A stretch of DNA of 64,000 bases from Arthrobacter sp. EM1. GTDB taxonomy: Bacteria > Actinomycetota > Actinomycetes > Actinomycetales > Micrococcaceae. Every line of letters begins with the position of its first letter. Within the stretch, counting starts at the first letter, position 1. The stretch is from NCBI RefSeq assembly GCF_029964055.1, contig NZ_CP124836.1:124001-188000 (forward strand), written 5' to 3'. The notes beneath the pieces were generated by a model. That model saw nothing but the letters and a program-made list of their open reading frames with translations, was not told where the DNA came from and did no database searches. Below, piece after piece: positions 17,771 through 25,190 of this stretch. The position numbers and the translations under genes were made by a program.

Positions 17771-19162
17771 ATGAGCACCCAGCTGTCCGAAGCGGCGCAG
17801 ACCAGAAAAGCCGTCAGCAATATTCTCAAAGGATCTGCCGGCAACCTCGTGGAGTGGTACGACCTCTACGTCTATACAGTGTTCGCGGCATATTTCCAGT
17901 CGCACTTCTTCAATCCCACCGACGACCTCCAGGCCGGCCTCGAAGCGATGGCCGTCTTCTCGACGTCGTTCCTGATGCGGCCGGTCGGCGCCTGGTTCTT
18001 CGGCCGCTACGCGGACCGCAAGGGACGCAAGGCCGCGCTGACCCTGAGTGTGACCATGATGTCCGCGGGGTCCTTTGCCATCGCCATCCTGCCCACGCAG
18101 CAGCAGATCGGCCTGTGGGCCTTGATCCTGCTGGTCCTCATCCGCGTGATCCAAGGCTTCTCGGTGGGCGGCGAGTACGGCACCAGCGCCACCTACATGT
18201 CCGAGGCTGCCACCACCAAGCGCCGCGGATTCTTCTCCAGCTTCCAGTACGTCACCCTGATCGGCGGCCAGATGCTGGCCCTGCTGGTTCTGGTCATCCT
18301 GCAGAACTCTATCCCCAAGGCCGATCTGGGCGAGTGGGGCTGGCGGATCCCCTTCGCGATTGGCGGCGTCGCCGCGCTTGTAGTCCTGTGGCTGCGCCGT
18401 TCGATGGAGGAAACCGTCTCGGCCGAACAGCTCGAGGCCGCCAAGGCCCCCGCCGTCGCCGGGCAGGCGCAGCCGGGCACCATGAGACTGTTGTTCACCA
18501 GCTACTGGAAGCCGCTGCTGATCTGCATCGGCATTACCCTCGGCGGCACGGTGGCGTTCTACACGTACACCAACTTCATCCTGAAGTTCATGAATGACAC
18601 CTCCGGCATCGCCAAGACCGAGACCTCGGTGATCAACTTCTGGGCCCTGTTCATCTTTATGCTGCTCCAGCCCGTCTACGGCATCATCTCGGACAAGGTC
18701 GGGCGTAAGCCGCTGCTGCTCTGGTTCGGCATCACCGGTGTGGTGTTCACCTGGCCGCTGCTTTCCACCCTGGCCGGCACCAAGGATCCGTTCACCGCGT
18801 TCCTGCTGATGATGGGCGGCCTGCTTATTGTCGGCGGCTACACCTCGATCAACGCCCTGGTAAAGGCCGAGCTGTTCCCCGCGTCCATCCGCGCCCTCGG
18901 CGTCGGACTGGGCTACGCGATCGCGAACTCGCTCTTCGGCGGCACGGTCCCGCTGATCGGGGCCGCCCTGCAGAAGGTCGGCCAGGTGGACCTGTTCTTC
19001 ACCTACGTCACAGTGGCCATCGCCATTTCGCTGCTGGTCTACATCTTCGCGCTCAAGAATAAGAAGTCCACGCACCTGGATCACGAGCAGGGCCACGCCT
19101 GGGAGTCCGCAGCGGACCGCGACGGCGAAGGCAAGGACCTCATCGACGCCACGCGCCGGTAG
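17771..19162 (+). CDS. MFS transporter, metabolite:H+ symporter (MHS/KgtP-like)
   Basis: A 463-residue carrier with about 12 helices. The N-terminal signature KGSAGNLVEWYDLYVYTVFA and the loop RPVGAWFFGRYADRKGRK are typical of the MHS family, which imports dicarboxylates such as 2-oxoglutarate, citrate, or osmolytes such as proline and betaine, by proton symport. GSVSGGEYG-like sequence (QGFSVGGEYGTSATYMSE) follows in helix 5. I took the ATG at 17771, preceded by AGGAAGG; the frame is open to 17627 but without family similarity. It diverges from the thiD-like gene. Downstream lies an 11-bp tandem array. Confidence 0.92.
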   Translation: MSTQLSEAAQTRKAVSNILKGSAGNLVEWYDLYVYTVFAAYFQSHFFNPTDDLQAGLEAMAVFSTSFLMRPVGAWFFGRYADRKGRKAALTLSVTMMSAGSFAIAILPTQQQIGLWALILLVLIRVIQGFSVGGEYGTSATYMSEAATTKRRGFFSSFQYVTLIGGQMLALLVLVILQNSIPKADLGEWGWRIPFAIGGVAALVVLWLRRSMEETVSAEQLEAAKAPAVAGQAQPGTMRLLFTSYWKPLLICIGITLGGTVAFYTYTNFILKFMNDTSGIAKTETSVINFWALFIFMLLQPVYGIISDKVGRKPLLLWFGITGVVFTWPLLSTLAGTKDPFTAFLLMMGGLLIVGGYTSINALVKAELFPASIRALGVGLGYAIANSLFGGTVPLIGAALQKVGQVDLFFTYVTVAIAISLLVYIFALKNKKSTHLDHEQGHAWESAADRDGEGKDLIDATRR

Positions 19163-19179
19163 GGTGTGGATGCCGCGCG

Positions 19180-19266
19180 GACTAAGCGCGGACTCGGCGG
19201 GGACGACGGCGGACGCCGCGCGGACGCCGCGCGGACTCGGCGCGGACTCGGCGCGGACGACGGCGG
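19180..19266. repeat. 11-bp tandem array, eight units
   Basis: Eight head-to-tail units of the form GAC-NNN-GCGCG occur without gap: GACTAAGCGCG, GACTCGGCGGG, a 10-base GACGACGGCG, GACGCCGCGCG twice, GACTCGGCGCG twice and GACGACGGCGG. The array is in the gap between two convergent genes and begins 17 bases after the MFS stop codon. Confidence 0.85.
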
Positions 19267-19269
19267 GTT

Positions 19270-19302
19270 GCCGGCTGCGGGATTTCGGTTCCGGTAGCCG
19301 GC
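19270..19302. terminator. Weak terminator-like hairpin
   Basis: GCCGGCT (19270-19276) and AGCCGGC (19296-19302) form a 7-bp stem with a 19-base loop between the convergent MFS and TIGR01777 genes. The stem is short and lacks a U-tract. Confidence 0.3.
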
Positions 19303-19322
19303 GGCCCGCCGTCGCCGTTAAC

Positions 19323-20243
19323 TCAATCCGCGGCGCCAGAGGGCCGACGGGGTCCGCAGATCCGCTCCAGCGCCGGTTCCAGCGCAGGCTCCAGGAAGAC
19401 GAACCCGGCGTCGAGCAGTTTCCGGGGTGCCACCCAACGGCTCTTGAGCACCAGTTCGGCCTCCGTTCTGATCAGCACGGCTCCGAGCTTGAGGAGCCAT
19501 GCTGGAGTGGGCATGCCCCACGGCGCTCCGAGGGTGCGGCGGACCGCCCGCATCAGGTCGCGGTTGGTCACCACGTCCGGCGCCGCGATGTTAACCGGGC
19601 CGGCAAGGTCGGTGCGCCGGCTCAGGAAGCGCACTGCACGGTAGAGGTCCTCCACCTGGATCCAGCTGAATTTCTGCGTCCCTGGGCCCATGGCTCCGCC
19701 CAGGCCCAGCCGCGCGAGGGTCGCAAAGGGCCGCATCACCCCGCCGCCGGGCCCCAGCACGATGGCAATCCGCAGCGCCACCTTCCGGGTCTGCGGCGTC
19801 GGCGCCTGGTTGAGGGCCGCTTCCCAGGCGCGGGCGACGTCGACGGAGAACCCGGTGCCGAGCTCGCCGTCGTCCTCAGTTTGGGGCCGGTCCTCCGCGT
19901 GCCGGTAGATTGTTGCCGTGCTGGCGTTCAGCCAGGCGACGGGGGGAGTGCTGCAACGTGCAAGGGCGCGGCCCAATGCCGCGGTGGTAGACACCCGGGA
20001 GTTCAGGATTTGGGCCCTGTTCCGCCCGGTGTAGCGGCAGCTCACCGAACGGCCCGCGAGGTTCACGAGGAGTTCGGCGCCGTCGAGTGCGGCGGTGATA
20101 GCGCTGTCGTCACCCCAGCGAGCCGTATCAGCGGGGGACCGGCCGATGGTCCGGACGTCCCAGCCGTCCTGCCCGAACCGGCGGCGGAAATAGCGCCCGA
20201 TGAATCCAGAGGCGCCGGCCACGACCACAATGCTTCTGCCCAT
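19323..20243 (-). CDS. TIGR01777 family NAD-dependent epimerase-like protein
   Basis: A 306-residue extended-SDR protein. The Rossmann motif VVVAGASGFIGRYF is at residues 6-19, the mid-region has LVNLAGRSVSCRYT and LNSRVSTTAALGRAL, and the C-terminal part (RRTLGAPWGMPTPAWLLKLG, then SRWVAPRKLLDAGFVF) is the DUF1731 domain that defines the family. The family is described as nucleoside-diphosphate-sugar epimerase-like, but no reaction has been firmly established. It follows a TetR regulator by 33 bases on the same strand and is probably in its operon and under its control. Confidence 0.9.
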   Translation of the reverse strand: MGRSIVVVAGASGFIGRYFRRRFGQDGWDVRTIGRSPADTARWGDDSAITAALDGAELLVNLAGRSVSCRYTGRNRAQILNSRVSTTAALGRALARCSTPPVAWLNASTATIYRHAEDRPQTEDDGELGTGFSVDVARAWEAALNQAPTPQTRKVALRIAIVLGPGGGVMRPFATLARLGLGGAMGPGTQKFSWIQVEDLYRAVRFLSRRTDLAGPVNIAAPDVVTNRDLMRAVRRTLGAPWGMPTPAWLLKLGAVLIRTEAELVLKSRWVAPRKLLDAGFVFLEPALEPALERICGPRRPSGAAD

Positions 20244-20276
20244 AGTTCTCCCATAATTGTGAGTTGATGCCCGGTG

Positions 20277-20933
20277 TTAGCCCCGGACCGTGCGGCCTAA
20301 GTCCATGGCGTCGTCCAGGATCCTGCCGACGCCTGGAATTCTCGTGAGCGAGAGCCCGCGGGCGATCAGGGGGGCGGCGCCGTCAACAAGTTTCCGGGTC
20401 CGGCGTTGCCCCTCCGAGGTGTCGTACACCCAGAAGAGGGTGACCCCCATGTACCCCAGCCAGAGCAGCCCGGGCAGTTCCGCCCGGAGCCTCCGGGGCG
20501 GCCCCGGGCGTGCTCCGTCTACGGCGGCGCGGAAAATGGCCAGCGACGCTTCCCGGGCGCTGCCGGATTCTGCGTTGAACGGGTTGACGGGCGACGCCGG
20601 GCGGATGGCGGTGGCGATGAAATCGGCGCCGAAGCGGTGGTACGGCGCCATAACGTCCAGGCCCGCGTGCATTGTCGCCTTCAGCCTGGCGCTGAGGTCG
20701 TTAAACCCGACGACGGCCTCCGCGGCCCTGTCCGCGTGCTGGCCTTGGACCTGGAGATAGAGCTCGTGGACCAGGTCATCCTTTGACGCGAAGTAGTAAT
20801 AGGCGTTGCCGACGGACACTCCGGCCTCGGCCGCAATGGCGCGCATGGTGGCTTTTTCGAAGCCGATGTCACGAAACATCCGCAATGCGACGTCCGCCAC
20901 CCGCTGCCGGGTCTGATCGCTCTTGGCTGCCAT
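20277..20933 (-). CDS. TetR family transcriptional regulator
   Basis: A 218-residue repressor. The helix-turn-helix is at residues 8-55 (QTRQRVADVALRMFRDIGFE, then ATMRAIAAEAGVSVGNAYYY with FASKDDLV). The C-terminal ligand domain has a conserved TetR_C segment (LWLGYMGVTLFWVYD). I took the ATG at 20933 (MAAKSDQTRQ); a GTG or ATG four codons earlier is possible. The downstream TIGR01777 gene and the divergent transporter at 21188 are possible targets. Two operator-like palindromes lie directly upstream, so autoregulation is likely. Confidence 0.9.
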   Translation of the reverse strand: MAAKSDQTRQRVADVALRMFRDIGFEKATMRAIAAEAGVSVGNAYYYFASKDDLVHELYLQVQGQHADRAAEAVVGFNDLSARLKATMHAGLDVMAPYHRFGADFIATAIRPASPVNPFNAESGSAREASLAIFRAAVDGARPGPPRRLRAELPGLLWLGYMGVTLFWVYDTSEGQRRTRKLVDGAAPLIARGLSLTRIPGVGRILDDAMDLGRTVRG

Positions 20934-20948
20934 GGTCGTCCTCATTTC

Positions 20949-20991
20949 TGAACGTGTTCAAAAAGTGTGGCACAGGTTTTGAGCGTGTTCA
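20949..20991. promoter_or_regulatory. Paired TetR operator-like palindromes
   Basis: TGAACGTGTTCA (20949-20960) has perfect TGAAC/GTTCA arms and TGAGCGTGTTCA (20980-20991) is a near copy 31 bases on. Both are immediately upstream of the TetR gene. The duplication, symmetry and AT-rich flanks suggest binding sites for that regulator. Confidence 0.65.
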
Positions 20992-21187
20992 AATTTGTGA
21001 GTGCGTGGCTGTGCGGAGGTATCCATAGCCGGGGCTGGGCCGCGGCGGGCGGCCGGCCCGGCCAAGGTGCGAGAATGGAAGCGGTTCCCGGCGCGCTGCA
21101 CCGGAGCCTCCAGTGCTAATACAGCCGGCCACCCCGGGCCCAGAACCGTTCCGGACCGCCGAGCGAACCACTACGAATGGATTACCC

Positions 21188-21883
21188 ATGACTTCCGCCA
21201 AGACCTTCCCTGCTGCCGCCCCGCCAAAGTTTGCCACCATTGGATCGCCGTATTTCGGCATCATGCTGGCTGTTATGGCAGTGGTGCTGATCCTTTCCAA
21301 CATCGGCGCATCCAAGGGTGTGGCAATCGGGCCCATCATCACCGACGGCGGGTTCTTCCTCTTCCCGCTCGCGTACATTTTGGGCGACGTCATCAGCGAG
21401 GTCTACGGCTTCAAGGTGGCACGCAAGGCCATCGTGACCAGCTTCGCGCTATCGGTGTTCGCGTCCCTGTGCTACTGGATCATCATCGCCCTCCCCGGCT
21501 TCGGGGACGAGTATGGCCTTGCCAAGCAGTCCGCACTGGAGAGCGCCCTGGGGCCGGTCCCGCAGATCGTATTCGCCTCGCTCCTGGCCTTCTTCGCGGG
21601 CCAAACGATCAACTCCTGGATCCTCGTGAAGATGAAGGCCCGGACCGGGGAAAAGTCACTCTGGGCTCGGCTGATGGGATCCTCCGGGGTGGGCGAGTTT
21701 GTGGACACGCTGATCTTCTGCAGCATCGCAGCCTCCGTGATCGGGATCAGCGACGGCGCGATGTTCGTGAACTACGTTCTGGTGGGTTTCCTCTACAAGA
21801 CCCTCGTGGAGTTTGCGTTTGTGCCGCTGACTTCACTCGCCATCGGCTGGGTGAAGAAGCGCGAGCCAAGCTACGGGGCGTAA
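21188..21883 (+). CDS. Queuosine precursor transporter (YhhQ/VUT family)
   Basis: A 231-residue membrane protein with about six helices. Family signatures are LILSNIGASKGVAIGPIIT and ILGDVISEVYGFKVARKAI, then SLWARLMGSSGVGEFVDTLI near the C-terminal third. YhhQ/VUT proteins import preQ0/preQ1 or queuine for tRNA modification. The tgt gene lies 1.2 kb away on the other strand, which fits. I chose the ATG at 21188; the GTG at 21113 is in frame but the added residues do not look like protein. It is divergent from the TetR gene and might share its operators. Confidence 0.92.
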   Translation: MTSAKTFPAAAPPKFATIGSPYFGIMLAVMAVVLILSNIGASKGVAIGPIITDGGFFLFPLAYILGDVISEVYGFKVARKAIVTSFALSVFASLCYWIIIALPGFGDEYGLAKQSALESALGPVPQIVFASLLAFFAGQTINSWILVKMKARTGEKSLWARLMGSSGVGEFVDTLIFCSIAASVIGISDGAMFVNYVLVGFLYKTLVEFAFVPLTSLAIGWVKKREPSYGA

Positions 21884-21903
21884 GCGCTCACTCCACTTCC
21901 GCC

Positions 21904-21969
21904 GAAGTCGCCGGAAACGTGCCAAGTCGCCGCAACGTTCCGGCGATTTCGCGGGCATCCGGCGAACTC
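21904..21969. repeat. Degenerate 66-bp palindrome (dispersed palindrome family, copy 2)
   Basis: The element is centred on AACGTT and is flanked by GTCGCCGGAA and GTTCGCCGGA segments like those of copies 1, 3 and 4, but the arms have several mismatches. It lies 20 bases after the transporter stop and 20 bases before the 3' end of the AbiEi/DUF559 gene. Confidence 0.75.
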
Positions 21970-21988
21970 GGGGCGGCGGGCTCTTGGC

Positions 21989-22933
21989 TCAGGACGAGTG
22001 GTGCCGGCCCGTCAACGCCCGGAGCACACGGTTCTTGAATTCCTGTTCGCGGAAGAGGTCTTTCCACTCGACACGGAGAAAAAGCCATCCTTCCTCCGTC
22101 AGGGCCTTCTCGCGTCGCCGTTCCTCGAAAAGCACTTCCTCGGTGGGCCGAAAGTCAAAGTATTTGACCTTGCCGTCGAACTCCATGGCCACCTTTTCCT
22201 TCTTCCAGGCGAAGTCCAGTCGATGCCGTCCGATCCGGCTCGTGACTTCAACCTGCGGTTCGGGCATCGAGATGCCCAGCCGGAGGAACAGCTCCCGGGT
22301 CAGCGTTTCGCCGGGGGATTCCGAGCGAACGTCCGCCGTGTCGAGTACTCGGCGGAAGGTGCGGATGCCGCGGCGGCCCTCCAGTGAATCAGCCATCTCC
22401 TGCAGCAGAGACCGGTCCGCACCAAGACGCAGCGCATGATCCATAACGATGAGCGCCTGCCGATAGCTCAGCAGCATGGCGCAATCCGCGGCTGTCCGCT
22501 CCAGCGAGGTTGTTCGTAGACCGCCCACTTGTGTCAGCTCAGTGTCGGAGAAGGGTCGTGTGTGGCACCGAACATCCTTGCCGTGGCGCTCGGCCGACGG
22601 GCGCACCCGCTGCAGGACATGGATTAGCTCGTCCACGTTCCAGAGATAGAGGCGGTGCAGACGAGCTGCGGAAGTGTGGCTATAGGCGAAGGCCCCGGTT
22701 GATGTGGTGAGTGTTCCGTGTGCATGTGCATAGATCAACTGCCGGCTGCGGACCGGTGCCGGCAGAGCGTTCCACACGCTGCCACGGGCATAGCAGCCGT
22801 ACCGCAGGCGAACGAGCGAACCCGAGTCCAGCAACGACTTGATGGACCGGGAGCCGTAGCCCAGGTCGATTAGCTGGTCAGTGCGCCAAAGGTTTCCACG
22901 CGGCGGAAGCGTGAGCGGCTTCTGTTGAGGCAT
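21989..22933 (-). CDS. AbiEi-type wHTH plus DUF559 (PD-(D/E)XK nuclease-like) protein
   Basis: A 314-residue protein with two recognisable parts. The N-terminal 90 residues (WRTDQLIDLGYGSRSIKSLL, then RLRYGCYARGSVW) match the winged-helix domain of AbiEi-type antitoxins. The C-terminal 100 residues (RHRLDFAWKKEKVAMEFDGK, then FEERRREKALTEEGW and FLRVEWKDLF) match DUF559, a PD-(D/E)XK fold related to Vsr nucleases; the D-x(n)-EFDGK pattern gives the likely catalytic Asp, Glu and Lys. Proteins of this kind are common in Micrococcaceae and their function is unknown; a role in DNA handling or defence is only suggested by the domains. No partner toxin gene adjoins it. It is bracketed by two palindromic repeats. 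Confidence 0.82.
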   Translation of the reverse strand: MPQQKPLTLPPRGNLWRTDQLIDLGYGSRSIKSLLDSGSLVRLRYGCYARGSVWNALPAPVRSRQLIYAHAHGTLTTSTGAFAYSHTSAARLHRLYLWNVDELIHVLQRVRPSAERHGKDVRCHTRPFSDTELTQVGGLRTTSLERTAADCAMLLSYRQALIVMDHALRLGADRSLLQEMADSLEGRRGIRTFRRVLDTADVRSESPGETLTRELFLRLGISMPEPQVEVTSRIGRHRLDFAWKKEKVAMEFDGKVKYFDFRPTEEVLFEERRREKALTEEGWLFLRVEWKDLFREQEFKNRVLRALTGRHHSS

Positions 22934-22995
22934 GACGCCAGTTTCGGGTGCCGCGGGGAGTTCCCGGGAGGCCCCGCCGTCGCTATGTGGAAACA

Positions 22996-23063
22996 CGACG
23001 TCGCCGGAAGCCTGCGAGTTCGCCGCGGCCTTCCGGCGACATGGCACGCTTCCGGCGACTTCG
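22996..23063. repeat. 68-bp near-palindrome (dispersed palindrome family, copy 3)
   Basis: The arms CGACGTCGCCGGAAG... and ...CTTCCGGCGACTTCG pair around a GGCC centre with some mismatches and a 2-base length difference. It lies between the start of the AbiEi/DUF559 gene and the 3' end of tgt. Together with copy 2 it brackets the AbiEi/DUF559 gene. Confidence 0.75.
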
Positions 23064-23083
23064 GCGACAGGGCCGCCCAGCGG

Positions 23084-24382
23084 CTAGGAGTAGTAACGGC
23101 CCAGGGTCTCGGCCTTGAAGTCGAAGAAGGTGCCTGCCTCGATGGCAAGCCGGGCGTCATCGACCATCTTCACCACAAAGCGCTCGTTGTGGATTGAGAT
23201 CAAGGTGGCTGAAACCATTTCCTTGGCCTTGAACAGGTGGTGGATGTAGGCGCGGGAATAGTTCAGGCAGGCGTAGCAGTCGCAGCCTTCCTGTAGCGGC
23301 CCGAAGTCGCGCTTGTACTTGGCGCCGGAGAGGTTGTAGCGCCCGGTGGGGTGATAGAAAGCCGAGTTCCGGGCCACCCGGGTGGGGGAGACACAGTCGA
23401 AGGTGTCCGCGCCATTCTCGATCGCTGTGAAGATGTCGTCGGGCTCGGAAATGCCCAGTAGGTGCCGCGGCTTGTTCTCCGGCAGTTCCTCGTTGCACCA
23501 GCGCACGATCGTGCCCAGGTTTTCCTTCTCGAGCGCCCCGCCGATGCCGAAGCCGTCGAAGTTCATGGCGCCGAGGTCGCGGCTGGCCTTGCGTCGAAGG
23601 TCCTCGTACTGGGCGCCCTGGAGGACGCCGAACAGTGCCTGATAGGGCTTGCCGGTCCGCTCCGATGTCAGCCGAAAGTGCTCGGTGATGCAGCGCTCGG
23701 CCCAGCGGCGGGTGCGCTCCAGGGATTCCTCCTGGTAGCCGCGGGAATTCTGCAGGGTGGTCAGCTCATCGAAGGCGAACATAATGTCCGCGCCGAGCTG
23801 ATGCTGGACGTTCATCGAAATTTCCGGGCTGAAGCGGTGCCGGTCGCCGTTGAGGTGGCTTTTGAACCACACACCTTCCTCGTCCACGTGGGCCAGCCGC
23901 TCCTTGCCCGGGGCGACAGCGTCATCCGGCCCCGACTGGTCCACCGACTTCATATCGATGACCTTCTTAAAGCCCGAGCCCAGGCTCATCACCTGGAACC
24001 CGCCGGAATCCGTGAAGGTGGGGCCGGGCCAGTTCATAAACGCGCCCAGCCCGCCGGCCTCGTCCAGGATGTCCGCCCCGGGCTGCAGGTACAGGTGGTA
24101 GGCATTGGCGAGGACGGCCTGGGCTCCGAGCCCGGCGATGGATTCCGGCAGCACCGCCTTGACCGTGGCCTTGGTGCCGACGGCGATAAACGCCGGGGTT
24201 TGGATCTCACCATGCGGTGTGCTGATGGTGCCGGTCCGGCCGAGGAACTCCCCGCCGTTGGCAGCGATCTGGGACGCCGAGGGTGAACAGCTTTCACTCA
24301 GGCGTTTTCCCACCCGGAAGGAAAACTCGGACTGCCGCGCTGGCAGGGGCGATGACACTGGTGATTCAGGATTGGCTGGCAC
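23084..24382 (-). CDS. tgt: tRNA-guanine transglycosylase (queuine tRNA-ribosyltransferase)
   Basis: A 432-residue enzyme that swaps guanine-34 of Asp, Asn, His and Tyr tRNAs for preQ1 or queuine. Motifs in order are the substrate loop FTDSGGFQVMSLGSG (general-base Asp), EISMNVQHQLGADIMFAFDE, the nucleophile region ADTFDCVSPTRVARN, and the zinc site CDCYACLNYSRAYIHHLF near residues 365-385. The N-terminal 40 residues are a divergent extension before GRTGTISTPHGEIQTPAF. It is cytosolic. The convergent queuosine-precursor transporter is on the far side of the AbiEi/DUF559 gene. Confidence 0.97.
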   Translation of the reverse strand: MPANPESPVSSPLPARQSEFSFRVGKRLSESCSPSASQIAANGGEFLGRTGTISTPHGEIQTPAFIAVGTKATVKAVLPESIAGLGAQAVLANAYHLYLQPGADILDEAGGLGAFMNWPGPTFTDSGGFQVMSLGSGFKKVIDMKSVDQSGPDDAVAPGKERLAHVDEEGVWFKSHLNGDRHRFSPEISMNVQHQLGADIMFAFDELTTLQNSRGYQEESLERTRRWAERCITEHFRLTSERTGKPYQALFGVLQGAQYEDLRRKASRDLGAMNFDGFGIGGALEKENLGTIVRWCNEELPENKPRHLLGISEPDDIFTAIENGADTFDCVSPTRVARNSAFYHPTGRYNLSGAKYKRDFGPLQEGCDCYACLNYSRAYIHHLFKAKEMVSATLISIHNERFVVKMVDDARLAIEAGTFFDFKAETLGRYYS

Positions 24383-24415
24383 CGTTCAAGTGTGCCAGCT
24401 AACAGGCGCCAACCC

Positions 24416-25141
24416 TTAGTGCAGCGGATCGGATGTGGGGTAGTTCTCAGCCCGCCAGGTGTCCCAGTACGTGCGCACGGATCCGAGTTGGTGCGCCCCG
24501 AGGTCGTACGTGGAGACGATGACCAAAGACCCGCCGTTGGGCCGGACATCGGGGATGACCGGCTGGTCCGCCACGACGACCAGGCCCTCGCCGTGTTCTG
24601 CATAGTGGTGGACTGTGAGCCCCACCTGGTGGTTGCTCCGGAACCAGACCTTGCCGGCAACCTCCTCACCCGTGGCCAGGGCGAGCGAATACGGCTCGCC
24701 GGGCGGGGGAACATCGGACAGGCCGAGCCTTTCGATGGCGGACCCCTCGTTGCCGGGAACCGAGAAGAAGAAGGTCCGTCGCCTGCCGTGCGGGTGCCGT
24801 TCAAGGGCGAACCGGAGCTGTTGGATAAAGGTCAGCCAGCCTTGGGTGATGTCCTCGTCCCAGGCGGCCCACTCGGAGTGATGGTCCACTGCGGCCCGGG
24901 TGACACTTAGCTCCGTGCCGGTCGGGACCGGTCTCAGGGTGAACACATCCCCGCCGTCGACCACGAGCGAGGTGTGGTCGGCGCCTTCAACGACTTTGGG
25001 ACTGAAATAGATCTCATCGATCTCGGCCGCCTGGTCATCGGCTTCCCAGCCGTGCCACTGGGCAACCAGGGCGGGTTCGCGCAGCATTGTCCAAACCTGC
25101 TGCGCGTCGGAGTTAATGACAACGCTCAGATTGTTCGTCAT
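24416..25141 (-). CDS. SRPBCC (AHSA1-like) family protein
   Basis: A 241-residue protein whose first 150 residues (MTNNLSVVINSDAQQVWTML, then ALVAQWHGWEAD and VTRAAVDHHSEWAAWDEDIT with GWLTFIQQLRFALE) fit the START-like SRPBCC fold of AHSA1/activator-type proteins, which form a hydrophobic ligand pocket. The C-terminal 90 residues form a second, less clear SRPBCC-like repeat. The ligand and role are unknown. It lies 33 bases upstream of tgt on the same strand, so it may share its promoter. Confidence 0.8.
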   Translation of the reverse strand: MTNNLSVVINSDAQQVWTMLREPALVAQWHGWEADDQAAEIDEIYFSPKVVEGADHTSLVVDGGDVFTLRPVPTGTELSVTRAAVDHHSEWAAWDEDITQGWLTFIQQLRFALERHPHGRRRTFFFSVPGNEGSAIERLGLSDVPPPGEPYSLALATGEEVAGKVWFRSNHQVGLTVHHYAEHGEGLVVVADQPVIPDVRPNGGSLVIVSTYDLGAHQLGSVRTYWDTWRAENYPTSDPLH

Positions 25142-25190
25142 GGGCTGAATCTACAACGCCCGGCCACCAGGGGGTAGGGGGCAAAACACC

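Noticed and set aside
21000..21187. Possible preQ1 riboswitch before the queuosine-precursor transporter
   Set aside because: I could not find the A-rich tail and the characteristic loop sequence of any preQ1 class. The region is GC-rich and unstructured by eye.
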